In this document: positions 18,021 to 25,729 of the stretch, piece after piece | Layout of the letters: every line of letters begins with the position of its first letter | Numbering within the stretch: the stretch's first letter is position 1 | From: Candidatus Magasanikiibacteriota bacterium | Lineage (GTDB): Bacteria; Patescibacteriota; Patescibacteriia; Magasanikbacterales; UBA922 | Length of the DNA stretch: 64,000 nt | Assembly (NCBI GenBank): GCA_003518365.1 | Contig: DOYU01000022.1 | Coordinates: 1 to 64,000 of the forward strand | Direction of reading: 5' to 3' | Notes under the pieces: generated by a model | Seen by the model: only the letters and a program-made list of their open reading frames with translations | What the model was told of the DNA's origin: nothing | The model's database searches: none | Made by a program: the position numbers and the translations under genes

Positions 18021-18173
18021 ATACAATACTTGGCTTGTTGTTAGACAAGTAGAGGCATGTAATATGGAAATCAATGGCAAAATAGCCCTTCCTCTAAAAC
18101 CTTCATCATATATTACTGTGGATTAAAATTTAGCTTATTTTAGCAAAACAATGACCGATTTTCAGGTGTTTTA

Positions 18174-18202
18174 TTGACAAAAGTTGGTTTTTATGATACT
18201 AT
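18174..18202 (+). promoter_or_regulatory. Promoter of the GC-rich 604-aa gene
   Basis: TTGACA (18174-18179), 17-bp spacer, TACTAT (18197-18202). The surrounding DNA is AT-rich host-type sequence, unlike the gene it drives. Confidence 0.75.
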
Positions 18203-18208
18203 GTGCCG

Positions 18209-18561
18209 TCACAATCTAAACAGGCTAAGTACCTTGCGGAGAGTACAAAGCCAAAAGAAAAGATATATTCTTGCTGCAACCCTCTCTGCCCAGAGAGGAT
18301 TTTGTTTTGAAAGGATAGGGATAGAGAAAATACCCTGTCCTGTCGAAGCAAAAGCTCGGCAATGAATGTTCATTACAACCTCCGTCACGATAGGTAGTTT
18401 TTTGACTCTTTGTGGAGTTAGAAATCTGCCTGTCGATTAGCGACGGGTAAAAGGCGCACTTCGTCAGCGTCTACATAGTAATAAAATCGAGTACTGTTCG
18501 GTCGCTCAAACCGAACATTGGCGAAAGTACTCAAAACCTCTGAACCTCTGAGGAGGAAGTC
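18209..18561 (+). promoter_or_regulatory. 350-nt structured mRNA leader with a terminator-like hairpin
   Basis: A non-coding leader. Hairpins in order: GGCT-AA-GTAC/GTAC-AA-AGCC near 18223-18252; CCTCTCTG/CAGAGAGG (18281-18298) followed by ATTTTGTTTTG, which resembles an intrinsic terminator; GGATAGGG/CCCTGTCC near 18313-18342; CCTGTCG/CGACGGG near 18428-18447; and a nested GAGTAC(GTTCGG/CCGAAC)GTACTC near 18488-18531. It ends with the ribosome site AGGAGG. No known riboswitch class was recognised. Confidence 0.55.
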
Positions 18562-20376
18562 ATGAGCATCCTGGAGCAGCTCCTGAAGCAGGGACTCGTG
18601 TCCCAGGAGCAGGCCGTCAAGGCGGCCATCGAGATCGACAACAACCAGGGCGCCACCCCCGCGGTGGTCGTCCACAGTGACGAGGAGAGCTACGGAAGCG
18701 GGCGCGGCATCACGCCGTCGACTCGCACGATGGACGAGTTCGAGAAGGGGGTGCTCGAGTGGGCGGCCGCCGCCATCGAGCTCCTCGGCAAGGAGCGACT
18801 CGTGGCCGCGCTCGACCGTGCGCTCGAGGGGACGAACCGGGCACGTACCGCGTTCGACAACCTCATCGAGAGGCAGATCGAGGCCATGCCGCGGTCGCAG
18901 GCCGAGAGCTGGCGCAGCCGACTCCCGAACCTCGGCGGCCGCAAGGGCTGCCCGACGTTCTGCGGACAGGCCGAGGAGGTCCTCGACGCGATCACCAGCG
19001 GGTCGGCCGAGCAGTTCGCCGAGGAGCAGCGCAAGACGCAGCTCCAGGCGGACAAGCTGGTCTGGCCCGAGATCGAGGACGGCGAGGAGGGGGACTCCTA
19101 CCGCGATCGCCTCGACGCTTGGGCCGCCGACAAGCCCGAGAAGCTGCTCAAGGCGGCGCGGTTCGACTCGTACGAGATCAGCCGTCGCGTCCAGGAGAAG
19201 CGCGAGACGGCTCAGCGTCAGCGTGAAGTCGAGATGAGCCGCAAGGCCATCGAGGCATTCAACCAGACCGGAGACTACGTCGCGCTCGCGGCGTTCTACG
19301 AGTCTCTGGGACAGAGGACGATCTGGACCGGGATGAACTCGGGCACCTCGCCCGAGTACATCGCCGGTGAGTCCAAGTTCGCCTGGCAGCTCGTGGCTGC
19401 CGGGCACATCACGCCCGGACATGTAAAGGTGGAGCCCACGGCGGAGTGGCTCGAGGAGCAGGAGGACATCGAGTTCCTCATCCGGTGCGCGCGCGAGGCA
19501 AGTAGCGACTACCGGAACATGTTCCGTGAGCAGCTCCTCCTGGTGCTGCCGGAGACGCCCGACGAGACCCACGCCTACATCAAGGGCGAGTTGGTCATCA
19601 CCCACAAGGGTGAGATCATCAAGCCCGAGAAGTACATGTGGAGCGGCGAGGGATTCCGGCACGTGGGAGCGGGGTCGGTACAGCCCGGCTACCTCATCTC
19701 CACGATCCCGCACCCGGACGGCTGGGTGACCATCCGCTCCGTCAAGGAGTGGAACGGCACCAAGCTCCAGGCGACGCTCTACAGCTCTGTGAACTTCTCC
19801 GCTCTCGAGACCGCCCTGCGGTGCGAGAAGGGGACGTTCGACGTCCGCGCGTGGCTGGCCAACTTCGGCCGTCACCCGCAGAAGGGTTTCGGACGGTTCT
19901 ACTTCCGCGTGCAGCCGGGTGGTGCGAGCTGGGATCAGATGTTCGTCTCCGTGGACGACCGCCTGCGGGATCGGATCGAGCTGCTCATGCAGCTCCCCGA
20001 CCCCGAGGACGTCGCCTTCCCGGAGAACGTCTGGCACCTGCCGGCTCGGCTCGTGTCAAAGAAGGACAAGGGAGGCCACCTGGTGTGGGACGAGAGCAAC
20101 CGCCAGGGGATGATCGCGTGGAAGCGCGGCGCCTCCTGGGTGCAGATGAGCCGTCGCAGCAGCGGCAGTTTCATCTCGCACCGGTCCACCGGGACCGCGG
20201 CGGCCTGGAGCCTCTCGGCCTCCACCAACAAGCACAACCACACCATGGTGGTGGCGCTGATCGGTGAGGGGGAGGAGCTCCACCTCGACTCGGGCATCGC
20301 CGTCCGCAACAACGGCGGCAAGCTCGACGAGGTGGCCGGCGGGGCGCTCAAGCCCGAGGAGAAGCTGGGGGCGTAG
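18562..20376 (+). CDS. GC-rich orphan protein, 604 aa, followed by a hammerhead ribozyme
   Basis: Not recognised. A large soluble protein without signal peptide or membrane segment: helical, Glu/Arg-rich N-terminal two thirds, and a C-terminal part (about 350-590) with many Trp and aromatic residues that is likely beta-rich (GRFYFRVQPGG, GHLVWDESNRQGMIAWKRG). One Cys pair, GCPTFCG (about 129-135). Base composition is extreme for this genome: the row 18781-18840 has 44 G+C in 60, and codons favour GAG, CTC and GCC. This suggests transfer from a GC-rich source. The promoter and leader are of host type, with Shine-Dalgarno AGGAGG. Its 3' untranslated region carries a hammerhead ribozyme (20547-20629). 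Long antisense frames over it are composition artefacts. Confidence 0.7.
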   Translation: MSILEQLLKQGLVSQEQAVKAAIEIDNNQGATPAVVVHSDEESYGSGRGITPSTRTMDEFEKGVLEWAAAAIELLGKERLVAALDRALEGTNRARTAFDNLIERQIEAMPRSQAESWRSRLPNLGGRKGCPTFCGQAEEVLDAITSGSAEQFAEEQRKTQLQADKLVWPEIEDGEEGDSYRDRLDAWAADKPEKLLKAARFDSYEISRRVQEKRETAQRQREVEMSRKAIEAFNQTGDYVALAAFYESLGQRTIWTGMNSGTSPEYIAGESKFAWQLVAAGHITPGHVKVEPTAEWLEEQEDIEFLIRCAREASSDYRNMFREQLLLVLPETPDETHAYIKGELVITHKGEIIKPEKYMWSGEGFRHVGAGSVQPGYLISTIPHPDGWVTIRSVKEWNGTKLQATLYSSVNFSALETALRCEKGTFDVRAWLANFGRHPQKGFGRFYFRVQPGGASWDQMFVSVDDRLRDRIELLMQLPDPEDVAFPENVWHLPARLVSKKDKGGHLVWDESNRQGMIAWKRGASWVQMSRRSSGSFISHRSTGTAAAWSLSASTNKHNHTMVVALIGEGEELHLDSGIAVRNNGGKLDEVAGGALKPEEKLGA

Positions 20377-20474
20377 AGCCCACGTTTTGTCACCGTTTTT
20401 TAAAATGGTGAGCCAAGAGGAAGCAGAGCCTCCAGGGTTTGACTAGACCCAAGACAAAAAACTAGTCATGTTGA

Positions 20475-20545
20475 CCGCCTTTGATCTTTCGGGATCAAAG
20501 CGGACACTCAAACAGGGGTCCCTGAACTTGGATAGTTCATACCCC
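20475..20545 (+). other. Two hairpins in the 3' UTR before the ribozyme
   Basis: First hairpin: CTTTGATC/GATCAAAG (20479-20500) with outer CCG/CGG pairs. Second: GGGGT/ACCCC (20515-20545) enclosing GAACT/AGTTC. The second hairpin abuts the ribozyme's helix III. Confidence 0.65.
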
Positions 20546-20546
20546 A

Positions 20547-20629
20547 CCCTCTACCGTTGAAAACGGTACTGATGAGTCCTTTGCTATAGAAAGCCCTTCG
20601 ATAAGCTCAGGGTAAACAGGACGAAAGGG
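20547..20629 (+). ncRNA. Hammerhead ribozyme, type III
   Basis: All core elements are present in order. Helix III 5' strand CCCT (20547-20550, with U16.1); C17 at 20551; helix I TACCGT/ACGGTA (20552-20557, 20563-20568) with loop TGAAA; core CTGATGA (20569-20575); helix II GTCCT/AGGAC (20576-20580, 20618-20622); core GAA plus A15.1 (20623-20626); helix III 3' strand GGG (20627-20629). A15.1-U16.1 pairs as required. Predicted cleavage is 3' of C20551. Helix III is only four pairs, and helix II is capped by a 37-nt insert holding the REP-like CCCTTCGATAAGCTCAGGG. Folding and activity are inferred; it lies in the 3' UTR of the 604-aa gene. Confidence 0.85.
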
Positions 20630-20658
20630 AACACATGATTTGTATGATAAAAATAAAA

Positions 20659-20686
20659 AACAACCATTCACCATGGTTGTTTTTTT
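20659..20686 (+). terminator. Terminator of the 604-aa gene and ribozyme transcript
   Basis: AACAACCAT, TCACC loop, ATGGTTGTT and a T run. It lies 30 nt behind the ribozyme, so the ribozyme is inside the transcript. Confidence 0.9.
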
Positions 20687-20748
20687 ATAAAAAGAAGAAG
20701 ACGAGGAACATGAATCTGCGAGCAATAGCGCGCAGTATTCTGGAAAAT

Positions 20749-21945
20749 TTATGGTAGATATTGTCTCACAATATGAGCCACTCTCTCAGCATTTTTTCCA
20801 TCCGCTGGATAGTGATCTGCCATTCCTTCCTGTAGTTTTTTGTTTAGGGCGCTATGTTCGTCTAATAGTTGTGGCAATATCTGGGCTATATCTGCAACAT
20901 TTTCAAGACCGACACTTGCACCGGATGTTACGGGAGGCAAAGGCAACTCAATGCCTTCTGGCACCCTGAAATTTCGATCAGTGATGTGAACGGTTGGTTT
21001 ACGACGATATATTCCATGGAGACCTTCTGTAGACCAGGTGGTGAGGACAACATCAGATGCGGCGCCTATATCGTTGGTAGAGAACTCATCGGTATCAAGA
21101 GTCCTAATGCCTGCGTTAGTCAATATTTTTTTATATGTTTCGTAACTCACATTATCGCGCGGATGACGGCGGAAAGCAAAATAAAAATTATTCGCAATTC
21201 CTTTGAGTGCCTCTGCCATCTTCTCAATTTTTTCAGGCTCATCCATGGTAGACATAAACGATACCAGTCTATCAGTTGGTTGCAGTCCTAACTTTTTTTT
21301 GACCTCATGAGCGAGTTGTTCTGTATTCTCTTGAGTAAATCGATCAAACGCCGGCTGTCCTGTGACCTCAATCGTTTGTTCCAATTGGGGGAATTTTTTT
21401 ACAATCATATCTTTTGCTGCGTCATCCATAACACAAATTTTTTCTGGGAGCGGCAATTTTCTTTGTATCAATTCTAACAAAAAGGGGATCGTATTCGTGT
21501 ACGAATCTTGCACTAAAATTTTTGGCACTTCTGGAAAAGTTGCCGTCACATACGTATCAATTCCCATTTCGGTAGAACGGTCCATCAAGATCACCTGAGG
21601 GGTGTTCATGATAGTATCTGCTGCCAACGCGCCAATGTTTCCTTTTGGAGTACTATCTGTTGTCTCAAAATTCGCTTGGATAATTTCTTGCGCACGGCCA
21701 TCAGTCGCCACGTCTATGTGTAATTCTTTGTCACCAGCCAGCTCTTTTAGCACAGGCAAGAGAGCATTCCCGCTTCCTGGATCGCGTGTAGAAACCAAAA
21801 GATTTTTTGTTTTCTCAGTTTCGTCGATAGGGGTAATTCGCAAAATTTTTGTTTCATACAAATCGCCCCTGCCTTCAATATAGGCCATTCTTTTTTGCTC
21901 CTGTGGGTCTGCCGACGATACTGTGTTAAAAAAATGTTCGTTCAT
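20749..21945 (-). CDS. GT-B-fold glycosyltransferase/epimerase-like protein
   Basis: 398 aa, soluble. The two-domain pattern resembles the GT-B superfamily (UDP-GlcNAc 2-epimerase, LpxB or CDP-glycerol transferase-like): an N-terminal Rossmann start LLVSTRDPGSGNALLPVLKEL (about 48-68); the interdomain region with VTGQPAFDRF (about 213-222), as in LpxB/epimerase families; FRRHPRDN (about 275-282); and a C-terminal acidic/Ser region WSTEGLHGIYRRKPTVHI (about 323-340), where GT-B enzymes bind the sugar nucleotide. Substrate and exact family are uncertain. It is the first gene of a minus-strand pair with no obvious partner for a known pathway. Confidence 0.55.
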   Translation of the reverse strand: MNEHFFNTVSSADPQEQKRMAYIEGRGDLYETKILRITPIDETEKTKNLLVSTRDPGSGNALLPVLKELAGDKELHIDVATDGRAQEIIQANFETTDSTPKGNIGALAADTIMNTPQVILMDRSTEMGIDTYVTATFPEVPKILVQDSYTNTIPFLLELIQRKLPLPEKICVMDDAAKDMIVKKFPQLEQTIEVTGQPAFDRFTQENTEQLAHEVKKKLGLQPTDRLVSFMSTMDEPEKIEKMAEALKGIANNFYFAFRRHPRDNVSYETYKKILTNAGIRTLDTDEFSTNDIGAASDVVLTTWSTEGLHGIYRRKPTVHITDRNFRVPEGIELPLPPVTSGASVGLENVADIAQILPQLLDEHSALNKKLQEGMADHYPADGKNAERVAHIVRQYLP

Positions 21946-21963
21946 ATATGCATTACTTTCTTC

Positions 21964-22404
21964 TTATTCCGACTGAAACTCTTTTTTTGTCGTTCGCCAT
22001 GTCTCGAGTGTTTCTATCTCACCTGTGAGTTCATTCATGTGCATGATGGTATCACCCTTGGTATTGATATAAAACGTCCAGATAGGGACCGTGTGCGTGC
22101 TATGGTTTTCAAATACATACATTGGATATGCGTCTCCTTCTTTGTTTTCTTTATCTATTCTCACACTGACATTCACTTCGTTATTACTCGCGGTACGGAG
22201 TTCTTGATTTTTTTCTGATATCTCTGGCACTTCTGCGTACAATGTTTGAATAAGTGTTATTTCATTTTCTGGCACTGTGTCTGTTGCTGTTTGTTCTTGG
22301 GGAAGTACGACTTCTGCTGGTTTTGTTTGTGAAAGAAGGCTTGTGTTGTTGCATCCGATGCCGAGGAGAGGAATGGCGATGATGGTGAGGAGTGCTTTTT
22401 TCAT
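21964..22404 (-). CDS. Predicted lipoprotein, 146 aa, paralog of the 16485-16898 product
   Basis: MKKALLTIIAIPLLGIGCNNT is a signal peptide with lipobox Cys at 18. The mature part shows the same blocks as the paralog about 5 kb away: VPEISEKNQELR, VSVRIDKENKEGD, MNELTGEIETLETWR. Function unknown. The duplication is old, because linker regions differ while the blocks hold. It is located 18 nt upstream of the GT-B-like gene on the same strand. Confidence 0.75.
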   Translation of the reverse strand: MKKALLTIIAIPLLGIGCNNTSLLSQTKPAEVVLPQEQTATDTVPENEITLIQTLYAEVPEISEKNQELRTASNNEVNVSVRIDKENKEGDAYPMYVFENHSTHTVPIWTFYINTKGDTIMHMNELTGEIETLETWRTTKKEFQSE

Positions 22405-22500
22405 AGGAGAATGATAAAAAATAGGGAGAAGATATGTATTTCAGACAATGTTCATTGATAATTCATTATACCGTTTTATGAGCATGGTGGATACTAGTGG

Positions 22501-23106
22501 TCAAACGTCGATCGTGAGATGCTGTAGGTGAGACAACAATTTTTTTTCTAGTGCAACATCAATATTATTTTTCATTCCATTTTTGATACATGTATGTAAT
22601 GCCTTGTTTGTGATAAATGTCTTTACTCTCTGAATGTCTTTCTCTGATGCATTGAGTTCTATACCTTTCAGATAACTCGTAAGATAATTTTCATCTTTTA
22701 TCATCCAAGGATGAGTGGATACTGGAAACCAATCAAAAAAATCTACATAATCAAGATCACTATAATTATTTCCTATTTGTAAATATGTCACGTCAATTAA
22801 TGTTATTCCATGTTCACTTTCAATAATATTTTGTTCATGAAAGTCCCCATGACATAATGTGGAAAAACCAACTGCTGAATTTTTTATAAAATTACTTTTA
22901 TGAAACTTGCCAAGTTCAATGAATGCTTCCTTTAGATTATTTTTTTTGATTGGTTGTCCATTCACCCATTCAAATTCGATGTATGGATGAGGTGTTGTGA
23001 GAGAGTAGCTAATAATTTTTGGGAGTATATCAGTATTGAACTCTTTGTAGAGCTCAACTATTTTTTTTACCTTTTTTGATGAAAAATATTTTGTTATAGT
23101 TTTCAT
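22501..23106 (-). CDS. APH-type phosphotransferase lacking most of the N-lobe
   Basis: 201 aa from the ATG at 23106. The catalytic part of aminoglycoside/choline-kinase-like enzymes is present: LCHGDFHEQNII (Brenner-type HGDxxxxN loop, about residues 110-121), then GITLIDVTYLQIGNNYSDLDYVDF with the metal-binding Asp (about 127-150). Full APH proteins are about 260-300 aa and carry an N-terminal ATP-binding lobe with a Lys; only a short remnant can be fitted here. It may be a truncated gene or a naturally short CPR form. No frame upstream restores the lobe. Substrate unknown. Confidence 0.65.
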   Translation of the reverse strand: MKTITKYFSSKKVKKIVELYKEFNTDILPKIISYSLTTPHPYIEFEWVNGQPIKKNNLKEAFIELGKFHKSNFIKNSAVGFSTLCHGDFHEQNIIESEHGITLIDVTYLQIGNNYSDLDYVDFFDWFPVSTHPWMIKDENYLTSYLKGIELNASEKDIQRVKTFITNKALHTCIKNGMKNNIDVALEKKLLSHLQHLTIDV

Positions 23107-23206
23107 GAGATCGTTATTAACGGTGAGCAACCGAGGCTATTCGTTTAACTTTCTTAATTTTTTAATAACAGCGTTTTGGTATAGACGAAAAGCTTTTCGT
23201 TTTTTT

Positions 23207-23761
23207 TCATTTTTTTCTCAATATCTGTGCTTGGTATATTGTGGCAATGACTTGGATGATCCCCATGGTAACAAATAACGCGGTAAAGGAAACAATACTT
23301 ACAATATAGCCACCGATAATAATCGCTACCCCCGTAATAATTTGAGCTTCTCCACCTGCGAGGCCCCATTGAAATCCGCTATGTCTTCTATCCTCATGCT
23401 TTGCATAAAGCGCATTCCATGTGGGAGTAGCCATAGCCGCGGCAACCCCCAAACCTGCCTGCACCACAAATAAATGCCAGGGGACAGAGGCAAATAAATA
23501 CCCAAAAATGAAAAGGGCATTGAGAGCATAGCCCAGAACCATTATTTTTTCTGCGTTATTGTATGTATCTGTTATTTTCCCCACCACAATGTAGAGCAAA
23601 CCTGCAATAATCAGATACGTCGCCCACGCCCCAGAAATATCCAAAATGTCTCCACCCACTCGTTCTGTGAACACGGCAAAAAGAGGACCGAGCATTCCCT
23701 CGCCAAAATACCAGATATTTCCACCGTAGAGAAGAATCTTCATGTATCTATTGAGTGCCAT
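23207..23761 (-). CDS. Half-size MFS transporter-like protein, 184 aa
   Basis: Six hydrophobic segments (about 5-28, 42-62, 72-92, 96-118, 136-156, 158-178), matching one six-helix bundle of the major facilitator superfamily. The loop YAKHEDRRHSGFQWGLAGG and the YIVVGKITDTYN motif (like the MFS loop 2-3 GxxxDr pattern, with K and T) support the assignment. A normal MFS has 12 helices, so this is either a homodimerising half-transporter or a truncation; no second half lies nearby. Confidence 0.65.
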   Translation of the reverse strand: MALNRYMKILLYGGNIWYFGEGMLGPLFAVFTERVGGDILDISGAWATYLIIAGLLYIVVGKITDTYNNAEKIMVLGYALNALFIFGYLFASVPWHLFVVQAGLGVAAAMATPTWNALYAKHEDRRHSGFQWGLAGGEAQIITGVAIIIGGYIVSIVSFTALFVTMGIIQVIATIYQAQILRKK

Positions 23762-23828
23762 ATGGGGAAAGAAAAAATTGTGATTTCATAAATACTGTAC
23801 AATATTTAGGCGATAGTTGGGTTGGTTG

Positions 23829-24494
23829 TTACCCGCAATCTATACAATCATCTGCTTCAAAAAATTCATGATATGGTTCCAATTTTATGAGCTCCTCAAT
23901 TTTTATAGGTGCATCTAAGATTATTTTTTTTGTTCCCAATTCAGATTTGCAAGGTGCACCAGAATTTGCATCATAACAATTGAAGCCTATAGAGAGGTAC
24001 GTTTCTATTAATGATTGGCTAGGTTGACCTTTTAGCCAAATAGTAACACCGAGAGTATATATGTCTCCTTCTACGCCAAAAATGTTACTGACCCGTGTTG
24101 GTCCACAATTGTAAGCGGTAAAAAATTGACCAAGCAAAGTAATGCCTTTATATTTTGGGTCGATGGGAAAAACATCGCGACCAATATCTGATACTGTTGC
24201 AGGATCAGTGCATAGCGACGATGTCGTATGCTCAGGTTGAGTATTGTTTACTATAGCTGTATCTTGACTTGTCAATTCTTGTATAACTGTCACTTTTTTA
24301 GCTTCCATCAAATCTTGTGATATTTTTTCATTCTGAATTCTAAGGGCTTGGATTTCTTTTCTCAAAATATCTGTCTGATTTTTTTGAAACAACATGAAAC
24401 CTCCTCCCACAAGTAAAGCCGTTACCACTACGCTCAGTATGATTGTCCAGATGTTTTGAGAGCTTTGGGCTGGCTCGTTGTTTTGTAGGTTCAT
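23829..24494 (-). CDS. Membrane-anchored coiled-coil protein, 221 aa
   Basis: Not recognised. Short cytosolic start, one membrane helix (about residues 16-36), a coiled coil (about 40-68; ILRKEIQALRIQNEKISQDLMEAKK), a polar linker, and an extracellular globular domain with four Cys (about 92, 131, 173, 182) plus a C-terminal DDCIDCG. The paired Cys suggest disulfides outside the membrane. It is monocistronic, with no clear operon partner. Confidence 0.55.
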   Translation of the reverse strand: MNLQNNEPAQSSQNIWTIILSVVVTALLVGGGFMLFQKNQTDILRKEIQALRIQNEKISQDLMEAKKVTVIQELTSQDTAIVNNTQPEHTTSSLCTDPATVSDIGRDVFPIDPKYKGITLLGQFFTAYNCGPTRVSNIFGVEGDIYTLGVTIWLKGQPSQSLIETYLSIGFNCYDANSGAPCKSELGTKKIILDAPIKIEELIKLEPYHEFFEADDCIDCG

Positions 24495-24584
24495 ATTTTT
24501 TGTTAAGTAATTGAGACAGAAAAGTGGAAAAAAATCAGTAAAATTTCACATAACGCGTGATAGGCGATGTGTTTGTGCAAGGTA

Positions 24585-25052
24585 TTATGTGGTAGGGGAT
24601 GTCGTTGAATACTCCAAAACAATTATGGGAATTTTTATGCCTTGTTTTATGAACACATCATCTTTTATTTTTACAAATCCATATTTTTTGTAAAAACTTT
24701 CGGCATTGATAGTTGATTCAATTTTAATTTTTTTGTGATTTTGTGAAGCTATATGAAGGCCATAATCCAATAGACGTTTTCCCATTCCTTTTTTGTGGAA
24801 AGTGGGATCGACAAAAATGGCAATAACCTCTCCGGGAATTGCATGACCAAAGCCGATTATCTTCCCATCATCTTCTGCTACATACATTTCACCGTTATTG
24901 ATACCTTCGTAGTATCCTTCAGGTGATCTGCCTTCGAGCCATGCTTGTATCTGTCTTTCTGTATAAAAATCTTTGCATGTTGTATGTACTGCACTCGTGT
25001 GAATCCTATGCATTTCTTTTGCATCATTGATTGTTGCTGTTTTTATTTTCAT
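24585..25052 (-). CDS. GNAT-family N-acetyltransferase
   Basis: 155 aa from the ATG at 25052 (MKIKTATINDAKEMHRIHTSAV). It carries the GNAT fold marks: N-terminal beta-alpha start, DGKIIGFGHAIPGEVIAIFVDPTFHKKGMGKRLLDYGL with the acetyl-CoA pyrophosphate loop (HKKGMGKRLL, about 90-99), and the C-terminal ESTINAESFYKKYGFVK (about 117-133). Substrate unknown. It overlaps no other gene when this start is used; longer frames run into the ACT gene upstream. Confidence 0.85.
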   Translation of the reverse strand: MKIKTATINDAKEMHRIHTSAVHTTCKDFYTERQIQAWLEGRSPEGYYEGINNGEMYVAEDDGKIIGFGHAIPGEVIAIFVDPTFHKKGMGKRLLDYGLHIASQNHKKIKIESTINAESFYKKYGFVKIKDDVFIKQGIKIPIIVLEYSTTSPTT

Positions 25053-25099
25053 AAGTGTGTATTCAACGAGTGCATATACTGTGTTGTGCAATGTATTTT

Positions 25100-25501
25100 T
25101 CAATCTTTTTTTATTACCGGAAATCCAATATCTTTTAGACAAGATATTACCGTGTCATAGGTTTTTTCTCGCACGAGTATGTAGTCTTTTGAAAAAGTAG
25201 AAACGACCAAGATGTTTAAACCTTTGTCAGCAACAGCCTTTGTTATTGCGGCAAGCAATCCCACTCCAAGAAACGGCACAGAAACTTTTATTTCGAACAA
25301 CTTAAACCATTTAACTTCTTTGCTAAAGGTTGTTTGAGAAATATTTTCTTCTTCGGTTACTATTGTTGTTTCATCTTGATCCTGTGAAATAAAAAAATGG
25401 TTTTTTATTTCAAATTCTTTACCTTGAAGGTAAACATACCTCCCAGGATGAACAACAACTGTGCTGTTTTTTATTATTTCGGTTAGAGATGGGGTTTCCA
25501 T
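25100..25501 (-). CDS. ACT-domain protein, 133 aa
   Basis: Residues about 60-130 form an ACT-like domain: FEIKVSVPFLGVGLLAAITKAVADKGLNILVVSTFSKDYILVREKTYDTVISCLKDIGF, with the Gly-rich turn before the helix. It resembles the small ACT proteins that bind amino acids and sit alone in many genomes. The N-terminal half (LTEIIKNSTVVVHPGRYVYLQG) matches the usual first domain of that two-ACT family. A role in amino-acid sensing is an inference. It ends 47 nt before the GNAT gene on the same strand. Confidence 0.75.
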   Translation of the reverse strand: METPSLTEIIKNSTVVVHPGRYVYLQGKEFEIKNHFFISQDQDETTIVTEEENISQTTFSKEVKWFKLFEIKVSVPFLGVGLLAAITKAVADKGLNILVVSTFSKDYILVREKTYDTVISCLKDIGFPVIKKD

Positions 25502-25672
25502 AATTGAAAAAAATTTCAGCTAACGTATGTGAGTATGCGAAGTCCAGCCTTTTGTTTCCAGTACAAACTTTTATTTCACAATAAACCTATTTTACTGCTT
25601 CAAACCTTCAATTTCAAGAGTGGAAGTTGTGTGGAGTGAAGAAAAAATTATTATTTTTTGTACTTTTTTAGC

Positions 25673-25701
25673 TTGACAGATATGCGTGAGCGTGATATAA
25701 A
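25673..25701 (+). promoter_or_regulatory. Promoter of the 112-aa orphan gene
   Basis: TTGACA (25673-25678), 17-bp spacer, TATAAA (25696-25701). Confidence 0.75.
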
Positions 25702-25729
25702 GAGTAGTCGCCAACGGAGGTAACTATAC

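Noticed and set aside
18418..20037. 539-aa minus-strand frame opposite the GC-rich gene, and other long overlapping frames there
   Set aside because: High G+C removes stop codons in all frames. The plus-strand 604-aa frame has the promoter, the AGGAGG ribosome site and sensible composition; the antisense frame has none of these.
20537..20725. 62-aa minus-strand frame over the ribozyme
   Set aside because: No ribosome site; it covers the ribozyme and the terminator and is explained by them.
22501..23106. Antibiotic resistance aminoglycoside kinase
   Set aside because: The APH fold is shared by many small-molecule kinases, and most of the N-lobe is missing. Nothing points to an antibiotic.
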